Shown: positions 34,643 through 43,721 of the stretch, one piece after another
Numbering within the stretch: the first letter of the stretch is position 1
How the letters are laid out: each line of letters starts with the position of its first letter
DNA from: Pseudomonadota bacterium
Lineage (GTDB): Bacteria > Desulfobacterota > Syntrophobacteria > Syntrophobacterales > Syntrophobacteraceae
DNA: 64,000 nucleotides
Assembly: GCA_023416335.1 (NCBI GenBank)
Contig: JAEZHY010000167.1
Location: 1 to 64,000 of the forward strand
Reading direction: 5' to 3'
The notes under the pieces: model-generated
Seen by the model: the letters and a program-made list of their open reading frames with translations, nothing else
The model's database searches: none
Told to the model about the DNA's origin: nothing
Translations under genes and position numbers: made by a program

Positions 34643-36094
34643 ATGGCAAAATCGAAACTCGATATTTGGGTGGAGCGTCTAAGCGCGGAGAACATGCCGC
34701 TGTTTAGCCGCACGGTTATGATTGTTACGGGAACGGCAGCCCGTGACGACAGTTCCGTTTCCGAACTGGCGTGGGATATTTTGCAGGACCCGGCTCTGAC
34801 CGCCCAGATTTTGAAGTTGTCAAACAGCATTTACTACAATCCGGCAGCAAAGCGGATAAACACTATAAGCCGGGCGGTCATGCACCTGGGATTCCAGACG
34901 ATTCGGGTGATGTGCCTCTCCATAGCATTGGTGGAAAACGTTCTGGGCAGTCTCAACCGGGAGAGGGTTGCTCTGGAAGTGGCCCGGTCCTTTCATGCGG
35001 CGGTTCAGGCAAAGGCCCTGGCGAGCAGGCGCCAGGTCACTGCACCCGAAGAGGTCTTCATTGCCGCGCTTTTGTCCCGAATCGGCCAGGTCGGGTTCTG
35101 GTCCTTCGCGGGCGAAATCGGCGACAAACTTGAAGAAACGATACGAAGTGGCGATCAGAGGGAATGGGAAGCTGAAATCGAGGTGCTGGGGTTCAGGCTC
35201 GAATGGCTTACTCTGAGGCTTTGCAAGGAATGGAAGCTCAGCCCGCTCCTGGAATCCGTGCTCAGCCAGAGAAATGAAAACGACGCGAGAACCCAGAGCA
35301 TAAGCCTGGGATATGCCATTGCACAGGCAGCCGAAGAGGGCTGGGATTCGCCCGCAAGCAAGTCCCTGGCGAGGAGAGTGAGCGAGTTTCTCCGGATATC
35401 GAGGGAGGAAGCGGTCCTGTACATCCACGAATCGGCCAGGGATGCTGCTGCAGTTACGGAAGCCTATGGCGCCAAGAGAAGCAGCACAATGATTCCGAAA
35501 CCGCGGGAGACGGTTTCGGCGGCTACTGTACCTATTGAAGAAAAACGGGAATACCCGAACCCGGACCAGCGTGTGCAATTCAGCACGATGAAGGATCTCT
35601 CCGCACTGGTATCGAGTGGAGCGGGAAACATGGATATGGTCTTCTCCATTCTGCTCGAAGGAGTTCTGCGGGGGATAGGGATGGACCGCGTCATGGTGGC
35701 GATTGTCTCCCCTGACGGAAAATCACTGGAGGGGAAATATGGTCTCGGGTGGCCGGACGAGGGCTATGCCTCCAACTTCTCCGTCCAAATTGATGAGGCA
35801 AAAACAAACATTTTCGGGCATACGGTGAACTACCGGCAGCCGGTGTGGGCCGGAAAACTCCCCCAAAAAGAGATCACGGCCCTCAGGACCCGGGAAGTAG
35901 CCATGATGATTGGACGCGGGGATTTCTATCTCATGCCGATCACCACAAGGAACCGGGTGGAAGGCGTTATCTACGCCGATCGCTGCCCCAGCGGCCGCGA
36001 CCTCGACGACGAGAGCTTCGAAAGTTTTGTCTTCTTCGGCCAGCAGGCGAGTATCGCGCTTTCGGCGCTGGCGGAATCCGAAGCAACTTCCTGA
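34643..36094 (+). CDS. HDOD domain signalling protein with C-terminal GAF domain
   Basis: 483 residues. An HDOD domain (about 15-215) contains LAWDILQDPALTAQILKLSN and SRAVMHLGFQTIRVMCLSIAL, typical of this HD-related, non-catalytic module. The C-terminal 320-478 resembles a GAF sensor (AGNMDMVFSILLEGVLRGIG, GVIYADRCPSGRDLDDESFE). HDOD proteins act in motility, chemotaxis and second-messenger signalling; the GAF domain may sense a small molecule. No transmitter or receiver domain is present. It is a single gene, convergent with the next. Confidence 0.85.
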   Translation: MAKSKLDIWVERLSAENMPLFSRTVMIVTGTAARDDSSVSELAWDILQDPALTAQILKLSNSIYYNPAAKRINTISRAVMHLGFQTIRVMCLSIALVENVLGSLNRERVALEVARSFHAAVQAKALASRRQVTAPEEVFIAALLSRIGQVGFWSFAGEIGDKLEETIRSGDQREWEAEIEVLGFRLEWLTLRLCKEWKLSPLLESVLSQRNENDARTQSISLGYAIAQAAEEGWDSPASKSLARRVSEFLRISREEAVLYIHESARDAAAVTEAYGAKRSSTMIPKPRETVSAATVPIEEKREYPNPDQRVQFSTMKDLSALVSSGAGNMDMVFSILLEGVLRGIGMDRVMVAIVSPDGKSLEGKYGLGWPDEGYASNFSVQIDEAKTNIFGHTVNYRQPVWAGKLPQKEITALRTREVAMMIGRGDFYLMPITTRNRVEGVIYADRCPSGRDLDDESFESFVFFGQQASIALSALAESEATS

Positions 36095-36187
36095 AAACCT
36101 ATTCCGGTCGAGCGGAGGAGCATGCACTCAATATGCATGCCCTTCCGGACTATGCCGACTGGTCCAATCCCGAGACAGAGCGAGACC

Positions 36188-36580
36188 CTACTCCCAGATG
36201 TTCCCCCTCTTCTTCAAATCGATGTAGCCGACTTTTCCTTTTTCATTGATAAAAGAATTGAGGAACCAGTTTACAACGGTAATTATCAGCGAGCCAAAAA
36301 CGGCAGACCAGAATCCCTGGACATAAAAGCCCGAAACGACCCCTGAAACCATTTCCAGGAGCAAGGCATTTACTACCAGCGTAAAAAGCCCGAAGGTGAC
36401 GATATTAATGGGCAGGGTAATAAGGATCAGGATCGGTCGAAAAAGAACATTCAAAATCCCGAGGACCGCAGCGGCAAAGAACGCAGAGCCGAATCCGCTG
36501 ACATAGATCCCCCCGACCAGGTACGAGGTAATGATTATGGCGACCGTAAGCAGCAGCCATCTAACCAGGAGTCCCTTCAA
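36188..36580 (-). CDS. Small 4-TM membrane protein of the phage-holin superfamily IV type
   Basis: 130 residues forming four hydrophobic helices (about 5-24, 30-50, 56-78 and 88-110). AAVLGILNVLFRPILILITLPINI and TFGLFTLVVNALLLEMVS are the hallmark segments of the widespread YvlD/holin-superfamily-IV family. No phage genes surround it, so a housekeeping envelope role is more likely than lysis. The exact function of these chromosomal copies is unknown. Confidence 0.85.
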   Translation of the reverse strand: MKGLLVRWLLLTVAIIITSYLVGGIYVSGFGSAFFAAAVLGILNVLFRPILILITLPINIVTFGLFTLVVNALLLEMVSGVVSGFYVQGFWSAVFGSLIITVVNWFLNSFINEKGKVGYIDLKKRGNIWE

Positions 36581-36970
36581 TTTTTGCCCTCCATGAAGAA
36601 TTTTCCGTTCAGGTGTCCATCTTTCAGTTTAAATCAATCATTGAAAGCTGACAAACAAAGTTGAGCCTCCAATGCTCTTCGTATTTTCCTGCCGCTGAGG
36701 CAATTATTCCCGAGTCCTCGTATGAAAGGCCTTTCTGTTGCCTTTTTTCTTCCGTTCGGCAGCGGTCTTTCGCGGTGCATCAGGCGAATATCGGCTGAAA
36801 CTCAAGCATTCCGGGCCTCAGGCGTCTTTTTCGTAATTCAAAGACTCCAACCGGTCTAAATCTATCTTCTCCATTGATTTTCTATCATTCGTTCTTAACA
36901 GGAATCTATAATTCCGGTAATTCCGGCCCTCCTGCTTCAAATCGCTTGCTCTCACTTTGGGCATTCTGCC
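36581..36970. other. Intergenic region, little identified
   Basis: 390 bases between divergent genes. The palindrome GAAAGGCCTTTC near 36725 followed by TGTTGCCTTTTTT could be a weak terminator; nothing else seen. Confidence 0.3.
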
Positions 36971-37360
36971 ATGAAAGCATTTTCAAAAAATTGCTGGAAA
37001 ATCCTTGGCATTTCAAAAACCAAAGACTCGGAAACCGTCAAATCGGCTTATCGCAGGCTCATGAAGCGGTACCATCCCGACATGGTCGTTTCAGCCGGGA
37101 AGAAGAATGCCTACACGAAAAAGTGCCTCCAGATAATAGCGGCCTACAAAGAGGCCCTCTCATTCTGCTCTGATGGGGATCTCGACAGCCGTAAGCCGTT
37201 TGGGTTGTCCTCAGAAGAGTATTCGCACATCTTCAGGCAGGCAGTCCTGTCGAGAGGCATTGCTCCCAGGCCGGGAATCGCGACTTCCGTAAATTTCTTT
37301 CTTTACGGGGTGCTGGCGGGGGCTTTTGGATTGTATTTGCTCTATTTCATTTCTTCGTGA
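36971..37360 (+). CDS. Membrane-anchored J-domain protein
   Basis: 129 residues. A J domain occupies about 8-65 (CWKILGISKTKDSETVKSAY, with the essential HPD at 35-37), and a single C-terminal membrane helix lies at about 106-127. There is no Gly/Phe or zinc-finger region, so it is a type III DnaJ-like co-chaperone that would recruit DnaK to the membrane face. No hsp70 gene lies nearby. The upstream ribosome site is weak. Confidence 0.82.
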   Translation: MKAFSKNCWKILGISKTKDSETVKSAYRRLMKRYHPDMVVSAGKKNAYTKKCLQIIAAYKEALSFCSDGDLDSRKPFGLSSEEYSHIFRQAVLSRGIAPRPGIATSVNFFLYGVLAGAFGLYLLYFISS

Positions 37361-37618
37361 TCCGCCTCAAAGCCTCCAATGAAACTCCAATCTAAATTCT
37401 GATTCCGGCTCGAAAACACTCGAACACCGATGGCGAGAAAGGCATCCGTCAAAGGCTGACGAGCTTGAGCGGATCTTCGCAATACCCTCCGGAGCAGAAT
37501 ACTATTGTCCAAACAATTCCCACATTTTAAAATTGTGCCGAGCCATGCCCAATGCTCCATAATTCCCGGATAAGAGCACAGTTGGCAATGATCTTGCCAG
37601 CCAAAACAGGAGAACACG

Positions 37619-39109
37619 ATGAGCGACAAGAGAGCGGAGAGGTTTACCACATGCGCTTCTCTGAACGATCCGGACCGCCAGTCAGCACTGGAGGAACTCC
37701 TGAAAGGCAGAAACACCGTACCGGGCGACATGCTGCAACTGGATTTTCTGGGGATGATCCTTGATAATGTTTACTCAGGCATTATCGTCTGCGACCGGAA
37801 TTGCCGGATCCTTTTCATGAATTCGGTCTACGGCGAGTTGCTGGGAGTGAATCCGAAGGAAGTCGTCGGAAAGCACATCGAGGAATACTTTCCTAATTCG
37901 CGACTCTCCAAGGTCGTAAGTTCGGGAGTCCCGGAACTCGGACAACGGTGTTCCCTCAAGACCGAAGCCCTCCTGCTCGTAAACCGCATACCCCTCAAAC
38001 ACAATGGAGAGGTCTCCGGAGTTATCCTTCAGACAATTTTTCGAGACTACAGGCACTTCACCGACCTGGTAAAACGCCTCAACCTGCTCGAGAGAGAAGT
38101 TCATTTCCAGAAACAGGCACTGGAGAGCGTTTTCTCCCCGAAATACGATTTCGACTCCATTGTCGGCGAGAGCAAGGCGATCCAGGAAGTAAAGCTCGTC
38201 GCGCAGAAGTTTGCCCAGACCGACTCTCCCATACTGATCCTCGGGCCGACCGGAACCGGCAAGGAACTCTTCGCTCATGCCATCCATGCTTCCAGCAACC
38301 TGAACATTGGCCCGTTCGTGTGCCTTAACTGCGCGGCGGTTCAGAAGGACCTGCTCGAATCGGAACTGTTCGGCTATGAGTCCGGCGCTTTTACCGGTGC
38401 AAAAAAGACGGGCAAACCCGGCCAAATAGAGCTGGCCAACGGCGGTACGCTTTTCCTGGATGAAATCGGGGAACTACCGATAAATGCCCAGGCCAAGCTG
38501 CTTCGGGTAACCGAAGACAAAACCCTGGTGCGGCTTGGCGGAATAAAGTCCCGCGAAGTGAACTTCCGGCTTATCGCGGCAACGAACCGCGATCTGCGGG
38601 ACATGATCCGGCAGGGAGAATTCCGCGAGGACCTCTTCTTCCGGCTCAACACCATGACCCTGAACATCCCTCCGCTTGCTCAGCGGCCCGGTGACATCGG
38701 TCCGCTGGTCCACCACTTTCTAAAAGCAAGGGGCAAACAGGACTTCAGGGTGAGCAGCGAAGTCCTTTCGGTGCTCGAAAGTCATAGCTGGCCCGGCAAT
38801 GTCCGCGAACTGAAGAATGTAATCGACCGCGCCCTGAGCCTGGTTACGGGCAGCGTTATTCATCCCGAGCACCTCCCGCCGGACGTTCTCGGCCTGACTT
38901 GCAGCAGCCGCGATATGTCCGGAAGCCTGGACAGTTCCCTGGTTGAGGAAGTTGCGCGATTCGAGAAAACCGTCCTGATGCGAGCAGTCGGAATCGCGAA
39001 GGGGAATATGTCTAAGGCAGCTAAATTACTAGGCATTTCTCGTTCGTCCCTGTATGAGAAGTTCCAGAAATACAACCTGATCTGCTCTAACCACCGTTCG
39101 AATGATTGA
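37619..39109 (+). CDS. Sigma-54-dependent transcriptional activator with PAS sensor
   Basis: 496 residues. A PAS domain (about 45-150, GMILDNVYSGIIVCDRNCRI and FMNSVYGELLGV) is followed by an AAA+ domain (about 180-400) with Walker A GPTGTGKE at 209-216, the sigma-54 contact loop GAFTGA at 256-261, Walker B LFLDEIGE at 278-285 and the arginine-rich ATNRDL and FREDLFFRL segments. A Fis-type HTH lies at about 455-490 (NMSKAAKLLGISRSSLYEKF). AGGAG precedes the ATG. There is no receiver domain, so it probably senses a ligand directly. It lies just upstream of a sigma-54 promoter and is its likely regulator. Confidence 0.95.
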   Translation: MSDKRAERFTTCASLNDPDRQSALEELLKGRNTVPGDMLQLDFLGMILDNVYSGIIVCDRNCRILFMNSVYGELLGVNPKEVVGKHIEEYFPNSRLSKVVSSGVPELGQRCSLKTEALLLVNRIPLKHNGEVSGVILQTIFRDYRHFTDLVKRLNLLEREVHFQKQALESVFSPKYDFDSIVGESKAIQEVKLVAQKFAQTDSPILILGPTGTGKELFAHAIHASSNLNIGPFVCLNCAAVQKDLLESELFGYESGAFTGAKKTGKPGQIELANGGTLFLDEIGELPINAQAKLLRVTEDKTLVRLGGIKSREVNFRLIAATNRDLRDMIRQGEFREDLFFRLNTMTLNIPPLAQRPGDIGPLVHHFLKARGKQDFRVSSEVLSVLESHSWPGNVRELKNVIDRALSLVTGSVIHPEHLPPDVLGLTCSSRDMSGSLDSSLVEEVARFEKTVLMRAVGIAKGNMSKAAKLLGISRSSLYEKFQKYNLICSNHRSND

Positions 39110-39115
39110 GGCGGT

Positions 39116-39139
39116 TGTCCGAAAACGCGGACATGTCCG
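39116..39139 (+). promoter_or_regulatory. Upstream activator site for the sigma-54 operon
   Basis: TGTCCG (39116-39121), six bases, CGGACA (39128-39133), immediately followed by another TGTCCG (39134-39139). The inverted pair is a plausible site for the Fis-type HTH of the neighbouring activator. It lies about 150 bases upstream of the -24/-12 element, the usual range. Confidence 0.65.
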
Positions 39140-39220
39140 AACAGGCAGACACTCTTGAGCTTCAATCCACAGCCTTCACAGCCACTTCCGTTTGCCGCAG
39201 TCGCCCCCGAATAGCAAAAA

Positions 39221-39233
39221 TAAACTATTGATA
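39221..39233 (-). promoter_or_regulatory. IHF binding site
   Basis: The minus strand reads TATCAATAGTTTA, a full match to the IHF consensus WATCAANNNNTTR, inside an A/T-rich tract between the activator boxes and the sigma-54 promoter. Confidence 0.65.
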
Positions 39234-39275
39234 TTCAATAAGTTAAGGATAAAAAGAGAACCGGTCCTGACCGTA

Positions 39276-39291
39276 TGGCACCCCTTTTGCT
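39276..39291 (+). promoter_or_regulatory. Sigma-54 promoter (-24/-12)
   Basis: TGGCACCCCTTTTGCT: TGGCAC, five bases, TTGCT, with the invariant GG (39277-39278) and GC (39289-39290) separated by ten bases. It lies 97 bases upstream of the first operon ATG. Confidence 0.88.
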
Positions 39292-39387
39292 CTAACAAGC
39301 GGGTGAATCTTTCTTGTCTGGAAGTCTGGATCGAACGGCCCGGCACAGTGCCGGGGGCCGAGATATTTTTACAGAGGGAGACCATAT

Positions 39388-41046
39388 ATGAGCATGCGGG
39401 TCAGTCGAGAAAATTTTGTCGTCCCACCTTGTACTGCCGCTTGTCCCGCCGGTGTCGATGTGCCGCGTTACATTCGTGCGGTGCGAGACGGGCTTTATGA
39501 CGAGGCGGTAGCGGTGCTGCGGGAACATCTGCCCTTGCCCACCATCTGCGCGGATGCCTGCTTCGCTCCATGCGAAAATGCCTGTGCGTACAAACAGTAC
39601 GGAGACCCGATAGCCATCAGGGCCTTGAAGCGGGCCGCAGTGGATAAGGGGAACGATTCCTGGAGCAAGAATAAGAGGCGGGATGCCTCCACCGGCAAGA
39701 AAGTCGCGATAATCGGCGCGGGCCCGGCCGGGCTCAGCGCGGCATATTATCTGGCGACCCTGGGCCACAAGGCAATCATAATGGACGTCTTCCCTGAACC
39801 GGGCGGTACGATGCGCTACGGCATTCCCCGGTATCGGCTTCCCGAGGAAAGGCTGAACAAAGATATTAAAGCCGTTCTCGACCTGGGGGTTGAATTCAGG
39901 GGCAACACGCAGGTTGGCGAGACTGTAAGCTTCGATCAGCTCAAGAAGGATTTCGACGCGGTCTTCGTAGCGTCCGGCGCAAACTCTTCGGTCAGGATCC
40001 CGCTTCAGGGCGCGGACAAGGAAGGCGTCCTGTGGGGATGGGAATTCCTGAGGGACATCGCTCTGGGCAAGCAGGTCAAGGTCGGTAAGCGAGTGGCGGT
40101 CATCGGGAGCGGAAACGCCGCAATGGATGTCGCGCTCACGGCGAGGAGGCTCGGGGCCAAGCGGATCGATCTCTTCACGCGCAAGAGTAAAGAGGACATG
40201 AACGCACATCCGCGTGAAATCGCAATCGCGGAGGAAGAAGGCGTTTTCATAAATCCTGAATGGGCGCCCAAGAAGGTCCTCGGAGACGACAAGGTGACGG
40301 GGCTGGGCCTCATTCGCTGCCAGTCCATCTACGACGAGAAAACCTGCAACTACAATCCCGTCTATGACGAAGAAATAACCCACCGGATCGATGTCGATAC
40401 GGTAATTCTCGCCGCAGGCCAGGAAGCCGTCCTGGACTTCCTCGGAGCAGGAGTGAAAACAGCCCGCAAACGCGTTCAGGCCAACGAAGCCGACCTCTCC
40501 ACGAGCGAACCCGGCATCTTCGCGGGCGGCGACGTCGTGACGGGACCGGCTTCGATCATTCTCTCTATCGCCCAGGGACGGCAGGCGGCAAGCGCGATCG
40601 ATAAATACCTCGGCGGAACCGGCAATATCGAGGAGACCCTTGCAACCCCCGAGAAAAGCGTGGAAATCGACACCTTCCAGGCCGACATCATGAACCCGAA
40701 GCCTCGAAGCGACATGCACCACCTGAGGGTCTGGGAAAGAGTGCTGGGGTTCGACCAGGTCGAACTTCCCATGACCGACGAGCAAATCAAGGCCGAAGCC
40801 TCGCGGTGCCTCAACTGCGATGCGCGGAAATTCGAAGTCCGGGTCGCGCTGGAGCGGTGCAAGGAATGCGGCTACTGTGTCGAGGTTTGCGGGGTGGGGA
40901 CTTTCGGACCTGCTGCGATCTTCAACCACAAGGGCTACAAACCCATGGAAGTCAAGTCCTCGGACCACTGCGTAGGCTGTCTCAGGTGCTTCTTCTCATG
41001 CCCTGATTTCGCCATCGACGTGAGGGAAGCAACCTCTTCGGAGTAG
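39388..41046 (+). CDS. GltD-like FAD/NAD(P) oxidoreductase fused to a 2x[4Fe-4S] ferredoxin domain
   Basis: 552 residues. The N-terminal cysteine cluster region (Cys15, Cys19, Cys54, Cys58, Cys62, Cys66) and FAD-binding GAGPAG at 110-115 match the glutamate synthase small-subunit family. A second dinucleotide fold, VIGSGNAAMDVA at 238-249, should bind NAD(P). The C-terminus (470-545) is a PorD-type ferredoxin with CKECGYCVEVC at 491-501 and CVGCLRCFFSCP at 528-539. I infer that it carries electrons between the oxidoreductase encoded downstream and NAD(P), as the separate flavoprotein does in phenylglyoxylate dehydrogenase. AGAGGGAG precedes the ATG. It is the first gene of the sigma-54 operon. 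Confidence 0.9.
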   Translation: MSMRVSRENFVVPPCTAACPAGVDVPRYIRAVRDGLYDEAVAVLREHLPLPTICADACFAPCENACAYKQYGDPIAIRALKRAAVDKGNDSWSKNKRRDASTGKKVAIIGAGPAGLSAAYYLATLGHKAIIMDVFPEPGGTMRYGIPRYRLPEERLNKDIKAVLDLGVEFRGNTQVGETVSFDQLKKDFDAVFVASGANSSVRIPLQGADKEGVLWGWEFLRDIALGKQVKVGKRVAVIGSGNAAMDVALTARRLGAKRIDLFTRKSKEDMNAHPREIAIAEEEGVFINPEWAPKKVLGDDKVTGLGLIRCQSIYDEKTCNYNPVYDEEITHRIDVDTVILAAGQEAVLDFLGAGVKTARKRVQANEADLSTSEPGIFAGGDVVTGPASIILSIAQGRQAASAIDKYLGGTGNIEETLATPEKSVEIDTFQADIMNPKPRSDMHHLRVWERVLGFDQVELPMTDEQIKAEASRCLNCDARKFEVRVALERCKECGYCVEVCGVGTFGPAAIFNHKGYKPMEVKSSDHCVGCLRCFFSCPDFAIDVREATSSE

Positions 41047-41057
41047 GAGATACCAAT

Positions 41058-42257
41058 ATGAAGCGCTTTTTGGAAACAGGAAATTTTGCCATTACCGAAG
41101 GAGCAATTCTGGCAGGCTGCCGGTTCTTCTGCGGCTACCCGATCACTCCTGCGACGGAACTGGCAGAATGGATGAGCTACCGCCTGCCCCAGGTCGGCGG
41201 TGTGTACCTGCAAGCCGAGGATGAATCGGCTGCCATGCACGTCTGCATCGGGGCATCCCTTGGCGGCATGAAGGCAATGACGGCGACGTCCGGCCCCGGA
41301 TACATACTCTATGCCGACCCTTACGGATGGGCCCTGGGCTGCGAAATGCCGCTCGTGGTCGTGAACTCCGGCCGCGTCGGTCCGGTTTCGGGCATCACCG
41401 GCGCCCCCGGACAGGGTGAATTTTACCTGACCCGCTATCCCACCCAGGGCGGAAACTTCGAAGCCATTACGCTGGCCCCGAACTCCGCGCAGGAAGCCAT
41501 GGGTATGGTCGTCGAGGCTTTCTACCTCTCGGAGAGGTTGAGAATGCCGGTCACGGTCCTGGCAGACCAGTTGATCACCGACGGATTCGAAGACATCAGC
41601 GTCCCGGAAACACCCGAAGAGATGGCCGCCATGGGGTACAAAGTCTGGCCGAGAGCATACCATACCGGACCCGAATTCTATCCGGCAACCGATGCTCTGG
41701 ATATCCCACCCGTGCAGATGGGAAAAAACACCGGAGGCCTCTGTTCAGACTGGACCCCGACCGAAGAGGGCTACGACATAGAAGAGGTGGAAGCCCACCA
41801 TAAGCACTCCTACCGCCTCATCTACAAGGTGCGGAACAACAAGCAGCTATTTAATAATCTTTATGAAACGAAGTTTATGGATGATGATCCCGACTTGGTG
41901 GTTGTGTCTTACGGGACTCCTTCCCGAGTCGTGAATACGGCGGTTGCAAAGGCCCGGAGCGCCGGGATGAAGGTTGGCGCGCTTCGGCTCATCAATCTGT
42001 GGCCCTTCCCTGACGAACATTTCACCAGGAACACCAAGTACCTGTCTGTGGAACTCAACTGGGACGGTCAACTGGTTCGGGAAATTCAGCGCGCGGCACC
42101 CAAAGGCTCGGAGATCAATTTCCTCGGGACCTGCGGGGATCTGCCGACCATCCCGGATCTGATGGAGTCATTTGAGAAAATCCTGAAAAATCAGCCGCTG
42201 CAAAGGAAAGGCTGGGAGCTGGAGGCGTGGTCATGGAATTCTCGTCAAGCAAGCTGA
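41058..42257 (+). CDS. 2-oxoacid:acceptor oxidoreductase, alpha subunit (PorA/KorA-like)
   Basis: 399 residues forming the pyrimidine-binding and transketolase C-terminal domains of a CoA- or decarboxylation-type 2-oxoacid oxidoreductase. GNFAITEGAILAGCRFFCGY followed by PITPATELAEW is the family N-terminus. ATSGPGYILYADPYGWALG and VSGITGAPGQGE form the TPP pyrimidine region, and VVSYGTPSRVVNTAVAKARS with LRLINLWPFPDE forms domain II. The gene starts 11 bases after the flavoprotein stop. The substrate is not evident: residues around the active site differ from my memory of pyruvate and 2-oxoglutarate enzymes. Confidence 0.93.
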   Translation: MKRFLETGNFAITEGAILAGCRFFCGYPITPATELAEWMSYRLPQVGGVYLQAEDESAAMHVCIGASLGGMKAMTATSGPGYILYADPYGWALGCEMPLVVVNSGRVGPVSGITGAPGQGEFYLTRYPTQGGNFEAITLAPNSAQEAMGMVVEAFYLSERLRMPVTVLADQLITDGFEDISVPETPEEMAAMGYKVWPRAYHTGPEFYPATDALDIPPVQMGKNTGGLCSDWTPTEEGYDIEEVEAHHKHSYRLIYKVRNNKQLFNNLYETKFMDDDPDLVVVSYGTPSRVVNTAVAKARSAGMKVGALRLINLWPFPDEHFTRNTKYLSVELNWDGQLVREIQRAAPKGSEINFLGTCGDLPTIPDLMESFEKILKNQPLQRKGWELEAWSWNSRQAS

Positions 42258-43081
42258 TAGACACTTACTTGCGAACTCGCAAAGTCCCCAGCACCGCATG
42301 TTCCGGATGCGGGCTGGGAGAGATACATAAAATTGTCGTCCAGGCAATAACGGAACTGAACCTGAGCGTCGGCGACGTCGTCTGGGGAACTTCAATTGGG
42401 TGCGCAGGCCGGCAGACGTTCGCCACCTGGAAGGGCGACGGCTTCGCAGGCACCCACGGAAAGGTGTACGCGATCGCCAGGGGACTTAGGATCGCCCTGC
42501 CGACCGAAAAGAAAATCATCCTGACGGTCGGAGACGGCGATGCTTTCGGAATCGGGCTCATGCACCTCATTCACGCGGCCCGGTCTAACGCCGACCTCAC
42601 TGTAGTCGTAAGCGACAACCTGGGATACCAGTCCACCGGCGGTCAGTTCGGCTTCACCACGCCCCAGGGGACCAAAACGGATTCCAGCCCATACGGCATG
42701 TTCGAGCATAACCTCATGAGCGACGGCATGGATGTCATGCAGATCCTGAAGGGGGCCGGCGCTACATTCCTTGCCCGCCACGTTGCCATGGAAGGTCCGA
42801 GAGCGGTCGAAAGCGTCAAGAAGGCAATTCAGAACCATGGTTTCTCCCTGGTTCACATGCCCTACCCCTGTCCGACGAACTTCGGCTCGAAGCACTTGGG
42901 GACTCGCAACCCGCTGGCGATCTATAGGTGGATCAAGGAACGGGCCGCCCCTCTTGGCCAGGAGAAACCCGATACGGTATGGGCTACCGGCGTTTGGCAC
43001 GACGCCAGCAACTCCAGGCCTGAATTCCATGATCATATCTGGGGTTCAGTCGAGAAGATCAGGAGGACAGGCTCGCTATGA
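42233..43081 (+). CDS. 2-oxoacid:acceptor oxidoreductase, beta subunit (TPP-binding)
   Basis: 282 residues from the ATG at 42233, 7 bases after GGAGG; it overlaps the end of the alpha gene by 25 bases. STACSGCGLGEIH near the N-terminus supplies the conserved Cys-x-x-Cys region. The TPP/Mg motif is GDGDAFGIGLMHLIHAARSN with the later SDNLGYQSTGGQ. It forms the active site with alpha. The beta subunit binds thiamine pyrophosphate and one [4Fe-4S] cluster in relatives. Confidence 0.94.
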   Translation: MEFSSSKLIDTYLRTRKVPSTACSGCGLGEIHKIVVQAITELNLSVGDVVWGTSIGCAGRQTFATWKGDGFAGTHGKVYAIARGLRIALPTEKKIILTVGDGDAFGIGLMHLIHAARSNADLTVVVSDNLGYQSTGGQFGFTTPQGTKTDSSPYGMFEHNLMSDGMDVMQILKGAGATFLARHVAMEGPRAVESVKKAIQNHGFSLVHMPYPCPTNFGSKHLGTRNPLAIYRWIKERAAPLGQEKPDTVWATGVWHDASNSRPEFHDHIWGSVEKIRRTGSL

Positions 43082-43611
43082 AAGGGAGAATCGAAATAGT
43101 CGCCAGCGGATTCGGCGGGCAGGGCGTGGTAAGGCTTGGACAGGTCTTGGGCGAAGCCGCCGTAAAACAGGGGTTGCACGTGACAATGCTGAAAAGCCAC
43201 GGCACGGAAATGCGCGGGGGGTACGTCAGAAGCCAGGTCGTGCTGTCGGGAGAAACCATCGACTCCCCGATGTGCGAGAGTCCGGACTTCCTGATCACGC
43301 TCTCATCGGCTGCCTATGAACGCTTCAAGGGTACCGTTCCGGATTATGGGACGATCGTGTACGACCCGGCCTTTGTGGAAAAGATCGACACTTCGTTGCC
43401 CTGCCTTCAGAGGGCGCTTCCGGCCAAGGAACTCTCGATGACGAACTTCGGCAAGCCCATGTTCAGCAACTCCATAGCTTTGGGCGCTATGGCCAAACTG
43501 CTTCAAAAGGACCTGGACAAGGACCACGTCCTGGAGAGCATCCTGGTAGTCCTCCCCAGGTTCAAGGAGGAGAACAAGAAGGCATTCCAGATCGGATTCG
43601 ATCATTTCTAA
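43078..43611 (+). CDS. 2-oxoacid:acceptor oxidoreductase, gamma subunit
   Basis: 177 residues with the gamma-subunit signature IVASGFGGQGVVRLGQVLGE, the HGTEMRGGYVRSQVVLS block and the C-terminal NSIALGAMAKLL. It overlaps beta by four bases (ATGA). Together with alpha, beta and the ferredoxin domain of the first gene, all four elements of a heterotetrameric enzyme are present. Confidence 0.93.
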   Translation: MKGRIEIVASGFGGQGVVRLGQVLGEAAVKQGLHVTMLKSHGTEMRGGYVRSQVVLSGETIDSPMCESPDFLITLSSAAYERFKGTVPDYGTIVYDPAFVEKIDTSLPCLQRALPAKELSMTNFGKPMFSNSIALGAMAKLLQKDLDKDHVLESILVVLPRFKEENKKAFQIGFDHF

Positions 43612-43665
43612 TCGACGGAGCAACTGAAGAGCCAAGTACGGTATTGAAATACGAAAGTGCATGCG

Positions 43666-43692
43666 GGGAGCGGCCGCATTGGCCGCCCCCTC
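43666..43692 (+). promoter_or_regulatory. GC-rich hairpin inside the operon
   Basis: GGGGAGCGGCC pairs with GGCCGCCCCC (one bulged base) around a GCATT loop, followed by TCCTTTC. Position between the gamma gene and the CoA ligase suggests an attenuator or mRNA-stability element rather than a full terminator. Confidence 0.45.
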
Positions 43693-43721
43693 CTTTCAAA
43701 ACCAGATCAGGACTCATTCAG

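Noticed and set aside
36188..36580. Prophage evidence from a holin-like gene
   Set aside because: The protein belongs to a widespread chromosomal family, and no other phage genes, lysin or attachment sites are near.
39292..40968. 558-codon leftward ORF opposite the flavoprotein gene
   Set aside because: It is antisense to the gene with clear FAD, NAD and Fe-S motifs, and its own product has none.
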